Source: Desulfuromonas sp. AOP6 (GTDB lineage Bacteria; Desulfobacterota; Desulfuromonadia; Desulfuromonadales; SZUA-540). Taken from it: a stretch of 64,000 nucleotides of DNA. How positions within the stretch are numbered: position 1 is the first letter of the stretch; each line of letters starts with the position of its first letter. The stretch lies in contig NZ_AP022810.1 of the NCBI RefSeq assembly GCF_009731355.2, positions 1,020,001 through 1,084,000 on the forward strand, in the 5' to 3' direction. Positions 33,775 through 41,279 of this stretch are shown one piece after another. The notes under the pieces were generated by a model. The model was not told the DNA's origin, ran no database searches, and saw only the letters and a program-made list of their open reading frames with translations. The translations under genes and the position numbers were made by a program.

Positions 33775-35676
33775 ATGACGTCCAACAAACATGAATTCAA
33801 GGCCGAGGTGAACAAGATTCTCGACCTGATGATCCACTCTCTCTACTCTCACCGGGAAATTTTCCTGCGCGAACTTATCTCCAACGCCTCGGACGCCATC
33901 GACAAGGCCCGCTACGAGGTCCTCACCGATGCCTCGCTGGCCGAGGGGGATGAAGACTGGAAGATCCAGCTCATTCCCGACAAAGAGGCCGGTACTCTCA
34001 CCGTGCGCGACAATGGTATCGGTATGACCCGTGACGAAGCGGTGGCGGCTCTGGGCACCATCGCCCACTCGGGCACCAAGGAGTTCATGAAGCTGCTGGA
34101 GAGCCGCGAGGTCAAGGATAATCCCGAGCTCATCGGTCAGTTCGGCGTCGGCTTCTACTCGGCCTTCATGGTCGCCGACCAGGTGACCGTCATCACCCGC
34201 AAGGCGGGCAGCGATCCCGCCCACGCCATCAAATGGGAGTCCAACGCCGACGGCACCTACACCCTCGATGATGCGGAGAAGGCGAGCAAGGGGACGGACG
34301 TCATCCTCAGCCTGAAGGAAGACGCCCGGGAATACCTGGAAGAATGGGAGCTGCGCAAGATCGTCAAGCAGTACTCGGACTTCATTGAGTATCCGGTGGT
34401 CATGGACGTGACCCGTTCCACGCCCGATCCCGACGACAAGGAGAAGTCCGTCAGCGAAACGAAGGAAGAGACTCTCAACTCGCGTAAGGCGATCTGGCTC
34501 AAGGACAAGGCCGATATCACGACCGAGGAGTACAACGAGTTCTACAAGCACATCTCCCACGACTTCAGCGACCCGGCCCGGGTGGTTCACTACCGCGCCG
34601 AGGGGACCACGGAGTTTTCGGCTCTGCTTTATCTGCCGAGCAAGCGCCCCTTTGACATCTTTTACCAGGATTACAAAATCGGCCCGACCCTCTACGTGCG
34701 CCGGGTGCAGATCATGGATCACTGCGAGGCGATGCTGCCTCCTTACCTGCGCTTCGTCAAGGGAGTGGTGGAGTCTTCCGACCTGCCCCTCAACGTCAGC
34801 CGCGAGATTCTGCAGGACAACAAGATTGTCAACGTCATCAAAAAGAGCCTGACCAAGAAGGTGCTCGATACGCTGGCGGAAATGAAGAAGAACGATGCCG
34901 AGGCCTACGAGCAATTCTACGAGCAGTTCGGCCGCATTCTCAAGGAGGGTATCCACCACGACTTCGAACGCCGCGAGACCATCGCCGACCTGCTGCTCTT
35001 TGAATCGACCAAGACGGAAGCCGGCAAGAAGATCACCCTGGCCGAATACGTCGAGCGAATTCCCGCCGACCAGAAGGAGATCTACTACATTACCGGTGCC
35101 GACCGCGCCAGCGCCGAAGCCTCTCCCTATCTGGAAGTATTCAAGGAGAAGGGGATCGAAGTGCTTATCATGACCGACGACTTCGACGACATCATCATTT
35201 CCGGCCTCGGCGCCTATAAGGAAAAAGAGTTTCAGTCGGCCATCAAGGGGGATCTCGATCTGGGCGACAGCCAGAAGGAAGAGAAAAAGAAGGAGTATGG
35301 CGACCTGCTCGAACTCATGAAGGAAGAGCTCAAGGATCTGGTCGCCGAGGTGCGCATCTCCGGCCGCCTTAAAGATTCGGCCGTCTGTCTGGTGGCCGGT
35401 GAACACGATCTTGATCCGAAGATGGTCAAGATGTTCCAGGCCATGGGGCAGGAAGTCCCTAAGGGCCAGCGCGTGCTGGAAGTCAACCCCGACCATGAGC
35501 TCATCGCCCGCATGAAGCAGCTTTTTGCCGCCGACCGCGCCAGCGGCCAGCTCAAGGAATACGTGGGGTTGCTCTACGACCAGGCCCTGCTGCTGGAAGG
35601 GGACAAGCCCCGCGACCCCGTCGCCTTTGCCCGGGCGCTGTCGAAACTCATGGCCGAAGGTGTCAGCGCGGGCTAG
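33775..35676 (+). CDS. htpG: Hsp90 chaperone HtpG
   Basis: 633 aa, full length. The N-terminal GHKL ATPase shows LISNASDAIDKARYE, DNGIGM, the lid HSGTKEF and GQFGVGFYSAFMVAD. The middle domain carries YRAEGTTEFSALLYLPS, and the C-terminal dimerisation domain follows from about 500. It assists folding of client proteins in the cytosol. GGAGGTACG precedes the ATG. The antisense strand also has a 579-codon open frame, a by-product of codon bias. Confidence 0.98.
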   Translation: MTSNKHEFKAEVNKILDLMIHSLYSHREIFLRELISNASDAIDKARYEVLTDASLAEGDEDWKIQLIPDKEAGTLTVRDNGIGMTRDEAVAALGTIAHSGTKEFMKLLESREVKDNPELIGQFGVGFYSAFMVADQVTVITRKAGSDPAHAIKWESNADGTYTLDDAEKASKGTDVILSLKEDAREYLEEWELRKIVKQYSDFIEYPVVMDVTRSTPDPDDKEKSVSETKEETLNSRKAIWLKDKADITTEEYNEFYKHISHDFSDPARVVHYRAEGTTEFSALLYLPSKRPFDIFYQDYKIGPTLYVRRVQIMDHCEAMLPPYLRFVKGVVESSDLPLNVSREILQDNKIVNVIKKSLTKKVLDTLAEMKKNDAEAYEQFYEQFGRILKEGIHHDFERRETIADLLLFESTKTEAGKKITLAEYVERIPADQKEIYYITGADRASAEASPYLEVFKEKGIEVLIMTDDFDDIIISGLGAYKEKEFQSAIKGDLDLGDSQKEEKKKEYGDLLELMKEELKDLVAEVRISGRLKDSAVCLVAGEHDLDPKMVKMFQAMGQEVPKGQRVLEVNPDHELIARMKQLFAADRASGQLKEYVGLLYDQALLLEGDKPRDPVAFARALSKLMAEGVSAG

Positions 35677-35735
35677 TAAACCAAGGCCGCCCCTGCCTCT
35701 CAGGTTGGGGGCGGCTGTCCGATAAAGGAGAGAAT

Positions 35736-36263
35736 ATGGGACGGCTGGCGGTATTCATTGTGGCAGTATTTTGGTGCCTGCAGGTGTCCGCCGTGGTGCA
35801 GGCAGCCACGGATGACGCATTGGCCCAAGAGATTCGCCATCTGGCTGATTCAATCCGCCAACTTGAAGCTGGCCTGCAGGCTCAGCAGGAGACCCTCGAC
35901 GAGCAGTTGGTGTTGCAGAAACTGAATGTGGCCATCGGCTATCTGAATTTTCGCTCTCGTCGCATCGAAGTGATGGAACGGGATCTGCAGACATCACGAG
36001 CCCAGAAACAGCGGATGGAGGATGTTCTGCTGCAGTTGGAGCAGAAGGATGAGTTGCTCGAAGCGGAATCCCAGACCGGCATCGATAGACGAGTCCCTGA
36101 CATCAGGCAGTCGCGTGAAGAGATTGCCGTGCAGCGTAGTATGCTTAAGCAGCGTGTCGAGCGGATTGAGAGCGAAATTGTTGAAATGGAAACCCGCATC
36201 TACGCACTGCAGAGCCAGATCGACAGCGTGGAAAGCTTTGTCGAAAAACATCTGAAAATCTAA
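35736..36263 (+). CDS. Exported coiled-coil protein of unknown function
   Basis: 175 aa. A signal peptide (LAVFIVAVFWCLQVSAVVQA) leads into an almost continuous coiled coil: ALAQEIRHLADSIRQLE to the C terminus, with a break near 110-120 (ESQTGIDRRVPDIR). It resembles periplasmic YbgF- or FlxA-like helical proteins but no family is certain. GGAGAGAAT lies before the ATG. A GC-rich hairpin without T tract (35684-35717) separates it from htpG; the second patatin gene follows after 59 bp. Confidence 0.75.
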   Translation: MGRLAVFIVAVFWCLQVSAVVQAATDDALAQEIRHLADSIRQLEAGLQAQQETLDEQLVLQKLNVAIGYLNFRSRRIEVMERDLQTSRAQKQRMEDVLLQLEQKDELLEAESQTGIDRRVPDIRQSREEIAVQRSMLKQRVERIESEIVEMETRIYALQSQIDSVESFVEKHLKI

Positions 36264-36322
36264 AGAGAGTTCTTTCCCCCGGGACAGCCTAGGGCCCCGA
36301 CTTTTTTCTGTGAGTAGTATTC

Positions 36323-37132
36323 ATGATCTCTGCGTTACGCTCTTTGGGTCGCCGTTTATCCCGCCGGCGTGTTCCCGATGCGGTGGCCCTGGCCCTCAGC
36401 GGTGGGGCGGTGCTCGGCGCCGCCCACATCGGGGTGCTCAAGGCTCTGGAAGAACGTCAGATCACGGTGTCGCGCCTTGCCGGCACCAGTATCGGCGCTT
36501 TCGTGGCGGCCCTTTATGCCTTCGGTAAGACTCCGGACGAGATTGCCGATATCGTCATGGATCTCGACTGGCTCGACATCAGCCGCTTTACCCTCTCGCG
36601 CTTTGGCCTGCTCTCCAACAGCGAAATGGGCAAGCACATCACCGATGTCCTGGGAGAGGTGCGCATCGAGGAGTCACCCATCCCCTTGTCCATGATCGCC
36701 ACTGATCTCTCCAGCGGCGAGAAAGTCGTGCTGGAGCAGGGAGACGTCGCCACGGCGGTAATGGCAAGCGCCTGTATCCCGGGGGTCTTCATCCCCGTCG
36801 AAATAGACGACAGGCTTCTCTGTGATGGCGGTCTGGTGGAGAACCTGCCCGTCTCGCCGCTGGAAAAAGCCGATGCCAGGTTCGTCATCGGCGTCGATCT
36901 CAATGCCCGCCGTCGTTATCAGCGCCCCAATGACATTATCGATCTGATGGTCAATGTTGTGGATATCTCTATCGACCACGCCAGCCGCATCCAGGCTAAA
37001 AAGGTAGACCTGCTTATCACTCCGGAACTGGGCGCCTTCAGCCGTACGGACACCAGCCGCATGGCAGAGCTGATTGAACAGGGTTACAAAACGACGCTCA
37101 AAGCCCTCGATGGGGCCAAACGCAAAAGGTGA
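36323..37132 (+). CDS. Patatin-like phospholipase, short form
   Basis: 269 aa. Visible: LSGGAVLGAAHIGVLKALEE (oxyanion hole; Gly-rich loop), the nucleophile elbow GTSIGAFVAAL, and DGGLVEN with the dyad Asp. It resembles RssA-type acyl hydrolases and the other patatin of this window (6099-7049) but lacks that protein's long variable C terminus. No signal peptide. Its stop overlaps the upstream region of the S4-domain gene. Confidence 0.92.
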   Translation: MISALRSLGRRLSRRRVPDAVALALSGGAVLGAAHIGVLKALEERQITVSRLAGTSIGAFVAALYAFGKTPDEIADIVMDLDWLDISRFTLSRFGLLSNSEMGKHITDVLGEVRIEESPIPLSMIATDLSSGEKVVLEQGDVATAVMASACIPGVFIPVEIDDRLLCDGGLVENLPVSPLEKADARFVIGVDLNARRRYQRPNDIIDLMVNVVDISIDHASRIQAKKVDLLITPELGAFSRTDTSRMAELIEQGYKTTLKALDGAKRKR

Positions 37133-37152
37133 TATGCTTGGAAAGGAAACCG

Positions 37153-37362
37153 ATGGAAGAGTTTGCTCTGCAGGGACATGATTTTGTAGAACTCAGCGAT
37201 CTGCTCAAGGTGATGGGGCTGTGCCACAGTGGCGGCGCGGCCAAAATGGCCATCGCCGAAGGGCTGGTTCAGGTCGATGGTCATGTGGAACTGCGAAAAC
37301 GTTGTAAAATACGTAAAAGTCAGGTTGTAGCCTACAACGGTCTAACAATCACCGTTGTGTAA
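37153..37362 (+). CDS. S4-domain RNA-binding protein (YbcJ-like)
   Basis: 69 aa, a single S4 domain: FALQGHDFVELSDLLKVMG, CHSGGAAKMAIAEGLVQVDG (two segments) and ELRKRCKIRKSQVVAYNG. It likely binds structured RNA or ribosomal particles. AAAGGA is 5 nt before the ATG at 37153; an earlier GTG at 37129 lacks this. Confidence 0.88.
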   Translation: MEEFALQGHDFVELSDLLKVMGLCHSGGAAKMAIAEGLVQVDGHVELRKRCKIRKSQVVAYNGLTITVV

Positions 37363-37386
37363 ACTCCCTATTAAAAGGAAGACATT

Positions 37387-37575
37387 ATGCCTATCATCAC
37401 CCTGGAAGGATCCCCCATCACCAAGCCGGAGGTTCGGCGCGCTCTCGTTGAGGAACTGACCCAGTCGGCCGCCAAGGCTTATGGTTTACCCAAAGAGAAG
37501 ATCATTGTGCTAATTCGGGAAAATACGCCCGAACAGGTCGCCGTCGGCGGCGTTCTTCTCGCCGATAGGAGCTGA
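37387..37575 (+). CDS. 4-oxalocrotonate tautomerase family protein
   Basis: 62 aa, the normal subunit size. Pro2, exposed as Pro1 after Met removal, is the catalytic base (MPIITLEGSPITK). The segment TQSAAKAYGLPKEKIIVLIR is typical of the family, and ENTPEQVAVGGVLLADR completes the subunit. The true substrate is unknown. AAAAGGAAG precedes the ATG. Confidence 0.9.
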   Translation: MPIITLEGSPITKPEVRRALVEELTQSAAKAYGLPKEKIIVLIRENTPEQVAVGGVLLADRS

Positions 37576-37634
37576 GAGGGATTTAAAGGCGTATCGCCGA
37601 GCAACAATTTCGGGAAGGAAAGGAGGGAACAGGT

Positions 37635-38369
37635 ATGCTGAAAGGAATTTTGGTCATGTTTTGTCTTGCTCTTACCGTCGTGGCCGTCGGGGCGAAAGAG
37701 CCCCTGCAAACCGATACCCTGCCCACTTCATCCGGCAACCTGAAAATCACCTTTATCGGCCACGGTTCCCTGATGCTGACCTATGGTGACCGGGTCATTC
37801 ACGTGGATCCCTACAGCATTCTGGCCGACTATGCCCAACTGCCGAAAGCGGATCTGATTCTGGTCACCCATGAGCATCGTGATCACCTGGATGGCGAAGC
37901 TATTCGGGCTGTTCGCAAGAAGGATAGCCGTCTGATCTATACCGAAACCTGCGCCGGACAGTTGCCTGGTGGGGAGGTGATGAAGAACGGCGATGTGGCC
38001 GCGTTTGAGGGTGTTGGCATCGAGGCGGTGCCGGCCTATAATCTTGTTCACAAAAGGGATAACGGCCAGCCTTACCACCCTCGGGGAGTGGGCAACGGGT
38101 ATGTGCTGACGTTCGGCAATACCAGGGTGTACATCGCGGGGGATACGGAAAACATTCCGGAGATGCAGGAACTCAAGGAGGTGGACGTCGCCTTTTTGCC
38201 GATGAATCTGCCCTACACCATGACTCCTGAGATGGTCGCCGCGGCGGCTCGCTCTTTCCGGCCGGCGATCCTTTACCCCTACCACTTTGGCGAGACCGAT
38301 ACCGCGCAACTTGTCGAACTGCTCAAGGACGACAGGGATATCGAGGTTCGTCTGCGCCCCATGAAATAA
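37635..38369 (+). CDS. Exported MBL-fold metallo-hydrolase (UlaG/YtkL-like)
   Basis: 244 aa with a signal peptide (ILVMFCLALTVVAVGA). Metallo-beta-lactamase fold motifs: THEHRDHLDG for two metals, AGDTENIPEM with a bridging Asp, and YPYHFGETD near the end. This short form resembles the UlaG-like or UPF0173 hydrolases. Secretion is unusual for that group and suggests a periplasmic substrate. AGGAGG lies before the ATG. Confidence 0.87.
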   Translation: MLKGILVMFCLALTVVAVGAKEPLQTDTLPTSSGNLKITFIGHGSLMLTYGDRVIHVDPYSILADYAQLPKADLILVTHEHRDHLDGEAIRAVRKKDSRLIYTETCAGQLPGGEVMKNGDVAAFEGVGIEAVPAYNLVHKRDNGQPYHPRGVGNGYVLTFGNTRVYIAGDTENIPEMQELKEVDVAFLPMNLPYTMTPEMVAAAARSFRPAILYPYHFGETDTAQLVELLKDDRDIEVRLRPMK

Positions 38370-38404
38370 AACCTGTCAACAGCTTCCGCAAGACCGTAAA
38401 GAGG

Positions 38405-38430
38405 AAGGCCGGGCCATTGCCCGGCCTTTT
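38405..38430 (+). terminator. Terminator after the MBL-fold gene
   Basis: Stem AAGGCCGGGC / GCCCGGCCTT around CATT, followed by TT. It sits directly at the 3' end of the convergent ptsP gene and may serve both. Confidence 0.85.
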
Positions 38431-38431
38431 C

Positions 38432-40798
38432 TCATTGGGTCGATCCGTCCGTCTTTTCGATTTTTTGCAGAGTCTCCATCAGGTGGGCTCGGATCTGGTC
38501 GCTGGTGGCAAGACCCAGCGCCTTGCGGGCGGCCTTGCGCGCCACCTCGCCGGGCAGGTCGTGCAGGAAGGCCTTGGTGCGCGGGATGAAGGGGGCGGCC
38601 ATGGAAAATTCCTGAATGCCCAACCCAACCAGGGCCAGCAGGTTAACAGGGTCTGAGGCCATTTCGCCGCAGACGCAGACGTCGATGCCTGCTTTCTGGG
38701 CCACGTCCGTTGTGTCTTTGAGTACGCGCAGAATGGCGGGATGCAGGGGGTCGTAATAGCGATTGACCAGGGGATTGTTGCGATCGGCTGCCAACATGTA
38801 CTGGATGAGGTCATTGGTTCCCATGGCGAAAAAATCGACCTCTCGGGCCAGCTGTTCCGCGATGGTCACGGCCGCGGGAACCTCAATCATGATTCCCAGT
38901 GGGATATTGCGGGCGTAGGCGATCCCCTCCCTGTCGAGATTGACCCGGGCCTGGGCCATTACCTTCTTGCAGGCCCTGACTTCGTCGAGAGTCGATATCA
39001 TGGGCAGAAGCATTTTGACCGATCCATGCATGCCCGCCATCAGGATGGCCTCGATCTGCGTACAGAAAATATCCTGATTTTCCAGAGAGACCCTCACAGA
39101 ACGCCAGCCCATGAAGGGGTTGTCTTCCTTGGGCGGGCTGAAATAGGGCAGGGCCTTGTCGCCGCCGATGTCCAGGGTGCGGATCGTGACCGACTGGCCG
39201 GGGAAGCCTTCGACCACACGGCGGTAAAGCTGGTACTGATCTTCGCGGTCGGGGAAGTTGCCGCGGGTCATGTAGGGGAATTCGGTGCGGTAGAGCCCCA
39301 CTCCTTCAGCACCGTTGCGCTGGGCAATGCTGACATCGCTGACCAGGCCGATGTTGGCGCGCAGGATAATACGCGTTCCGTCGGCCGTCTGGGCCGGAAT
39401 GTCGCGGAATTCCTCCAGTCGGTGCAGCTCCCGGCTGCTGTCTTCCTCCAGGCGGCGGTACTCCTCGCGCACATGCTGCGGCGGGTCGATGTACAGACAG
39501 CCGGAGTTGGCGTCGAGGATGATCTGGTTTTCCGGGGTGACTTCCCGAAGCAGGCCTTTGACGCCGACCAGGGCGGGGATGCCCATGGACTTGGCCATGA
39601 TGGCGGCGTGGGAGTTGCGTTCGCCGGCCTCGGTGGCAATGCCCATAATGTAATCCGCATCGAGCATGGCCATATCGGAAGGGAGGATTTCGCGGGCGAC
39701 CAGAATGCCCGGTTCCTTGAACTGGGGCATGTGATCTTCCTGGCCGGCCAGGTTCGCTGCCAGGCGGCGCCCGATATCCTTCATGTCGGCGGCCCGCTCA
39801 CGCAGATAGGGATCCTCCATGCGTTCGAAGGCCTCAATGTATTCGCCGACAATCTTTTTCAGGGAATAGGCGGCGCCATGTCCCTGTTTGATCTCGTCGT
39901 GCAGGCGCTCCAGAAAGCCCCGGTCTTCAAGAATCATCAGATGGGTGTGAAAGATGGCCGCCGCACTCTCCGAGAGGCGCTCGGCCATGCGCTTTTCCAG
40001 GAAGATGGTCTGGATGCGGGTTTTCTCGAAGGCGCTGTCAAGTCGCGCGATCTCCTCCTCCACCTGGGCCTGCCCCTCGTCGCCGAGGTCGGCGAGGCCC
40101 AGTCCCGAATCGAGGATGTGGGCCGGGCCGGAAACGACGCCGGGATAGGCCGTCGTCCCGCGCAGAGCAGCGCTACGAGACTCTTCCCGCATTGACTCGG
40201 GAGAGATCAGGGGCTTGCGGCTCTCTTCAAGCTGTCGGATAAAGCGGCTGGTTTCTTCTTCTTTGCGGCGGATGGAATCGAGGAGATGAGCGTTAATGAC
40301 GATGGAGCTGATCTGGAAAGCGATGGTGGAAAGAGCGCTGATCTCTTGCGCAGTAAACTGTCGGGTCTCCTTGGTCTGGATGACGATGACCCCCAGGGGA
40401 CTCTTGCGGTCGAAGAGGGGAATGCCGAGAAAAGAGTGATAGCGCTCTTCTCCTGTTTCCTTGAAATAACGGTAGCGCGGATGGGACTGGGGCTCCTGGA
40501 TGGCGACGGCGTGGCGGCTCTCGGCGGCCATGCCCGTCAAACCCTCGCCGATCTGCAGGGTGACTTTTCCCACGGCTTTTCTGGAAAGTCCCTTGCTGGC
40601 CCGCAGCCGCAAGGTCAGCCCGTCTTCATCGAGGAGGTAGATGGAACAGACTTCCGACTTCATGCGGCGGGCCACCAGGGTGACAATATTTTTTAGTGTC
40701 TCACCGAGGTCATGGGACTGGAGGATAAGAGTACTTATGTCTTCCAGGGTGGTTACCCCTAGGCGCTCTTTGCCGGGTCTGGTCATATCGCGGTCCAT
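38432..40798 (-). CDS. ptsP: PTS-Ntr enzyme I (PtsP), GAF-containing PEP phosphotransferase
   Basis: 788 aa. An N-terminal GAF domain (about 20-165) precedes a full enzyme I: N-terminal linker domain, the phospho-His in ERNSHAAIMAKSMGIPAL, and the PEP-binding TIM barrel with LYRTEFPYM, IRTLDIGGDKALPY, MIEVPAAV and the C-terminal FAMGTNDLIQYMLAADR (two parts). It transfers phosphate from PEP to NPr in the nitrogen-linked PTS. In enterobacteria its GAF domain senses glutamine. No clear ribosome site precedes the ATG at 40798. No ptsN or ptsO is nearby. Confidence 0.95.
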   Translation of the reverse strand: MDRDMTRPGKERLGVTTLEDISTLILQSHDLGETLKNIVTLVARRMKSEVCSIYLLDEDGLTLRLRASKGLSRKAVGKVTLQIGEGLTGMAAESRHAVAIQEPQSHPRYRYFKETGEERYHSFLGIPLFDRKSPLGVIVIQTKETRQFTAQEISALSTIAFQISSIVINAHLLDSIRRKEEETSRFIRQLEESRKPLISPESMREESRSAALRGTTAYPGVVSGPAHILDSGLGLADLGDEGQAQVEEEIARLDSAFEKTRIQTIFLEKRMAERLSESAAAIFHTHLMILEDRGFLERLHDEIKQGHGAAYSLKKIVGEYIEAFERMEDPYLRERAADMKDIGRRLAANLAGQEDHMPQFKEPGILVAREILPSDMAMLDADYIMGIATEAGERNSHAAIMAKSMGIPALVGVKGLLREVTPENQIILDANSGCLYIDPPQHVREEYRRLEEDSSRELHRLEEFRDIPAQTADGTRIILRANIGLVSDVSIAQRNGAEGVGLYRTEFPYMTRGNFPDREDQYQLYRRVVEGFPGQSVTIRTLDIGGDKALPYFSPPKEDNPFMGWRSVRVSLENQDIFCTQIEAILMAGMHGSVKMLLPMISTLDEVRACKKVMAQARVNLDREGIAYARNIPLGIMIEVPAAVTIAEQLAREVDFFAMGTNDLIQYMLAADRNNPLVNRYYDPLHPAILRVLKDTTDVAQKAGIDVCVCGEMASDPVNLLALVGLGIQEFSMAAPFIPRTKAFLHDLPGEVARKAARKALGLATSDQIRAHLMETLQKIEKTDGSTQ

Positions 40799-40966
40799 GT
40801 ATGGTGGAATTACTTGAAGTGCACATCAAGGGAGCAAAAACAACACTATGATAACAGCTGGTTTGAACTTCGCCATCGAAAAAGTTCACTGAGGCAATGC
40901 AAGATCGGGTCCGGCGACAGGGTGAGAGGGGACACGTTTTTTAATGAGCGTATGAGTGGCTTGCAT

Positions 40967-41007
40967 AAAAAAAGCGCCGCCCAGGGGAGAGAGGACCCGG
41001 GCGACGC
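40967..41007 (-). terminator. Terminator of the predicted sigma-54-dependent RNA
   Basis: Minus-strand stem GCGTCGCCCGGG / CCTGGGCGGCGC (one or two mismatches) around TCCTCTCTCC, followed by seven T residues. It is 170 bp upstream of ptsP and 270 bp downstream of the regulator gene. Confidence 0.88.
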
Positions 41008-41066
41008 CAATGGGGGCAGTGGTGTGTCGTAGTAAAATCTGCCTTTATCCCCAAATTTTAGTCACT
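40967..41066 (-). ncRNA. Predicted sigma-54-dependent small RNA of about 100 nt
   Basis: The unit runs from the start predicted by the -24/-12 promoter (41065-41066) to an intrinsic terminator. It contains no start codon with a ribosome site. A 5' hairpin can be drawn with stem TAAAAT / ATTTTA; its loop exposes GGGGATAAAGG, a purine-rich stretch able to pair with pyrimidine targets. The terminator hairpin forms the 3' end. An alternative is that this is an attenuated leader of ptsP, with read-through across the terminator. Confidence 0.55.
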
Positions 41067-41075
41067 GATATAGTA

Positions 41076-41091
41076 AGCAATCGTCGTGCCA
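41076..41091 (-). promoter_or_regulatory. Consensus sigma-54 promoter
   Basis: Minus strand TGGCACGACGATTGCT matches TGGCACG-N4-TTGCW at every consensus position. It is the best -24/-12 site in the window and lies 190 bp downstream of a gene for a sigma-54 activator on the same strand. Confidence 0.85.
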
Positions 41092-41147
41092 ATTCTTGAC
41101 GGTGGGGTTTTGTCGCTATGGGGCGGTGGTGGACGGAATTGTCGACG

Positions 41148-41270
41148 GCTGTTGTGTCTTTAGTGGCACAGCAAGTTGGTGGGCAACTATATGAAAGAAG
41201 CTGAAAGGGCTAGAAATAGCCTCCCGCGAAGTGTGTCATGGGTGGCATGGTTATGGCGTGCTGTTGTGCC
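41148..41270. promoter_or_regulatory. Repeated GCTGTTGTG/TGTGCC elements upstream of the sigma-54 promoter
   Basis: GCTGTTGTGTC at 41148-41158 and GCTGTTGTGCC at 41260-41270 are direct repeats; GTGGCACAGC at 41163-41172 is a related element in opposite orientation. They lie 60-190 bp upstream of the promoter, where enhancer sites for sigma-54 activators are found. The element TGTGCC / GGCACA recurs in the palindrome before the regulator gene. Confidence 0.4.
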
Positions 41271-41279
41271 GTAGTTGGC

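Noticed and set aside
33757-35496. 579-codon open frame opposite htpG
   Set aside because: It lies wholly within htpG on the other strand, has no family signature and a His/Gln/Leu-rich composition typical of reading GC-rich codons backwards.
35684-35717. GC-rich hairpin after htpG as a terminator
   Set aside because: Stem GCCGCCCC / GGGGGCGGC lacks a T tract and has a large loop, so termination is not supported.
38741-40195. 484-codon open frame opposite ptsP
   Set aside because: Antisense shadow; ptsP is a clear full-length gene on the minus strand.
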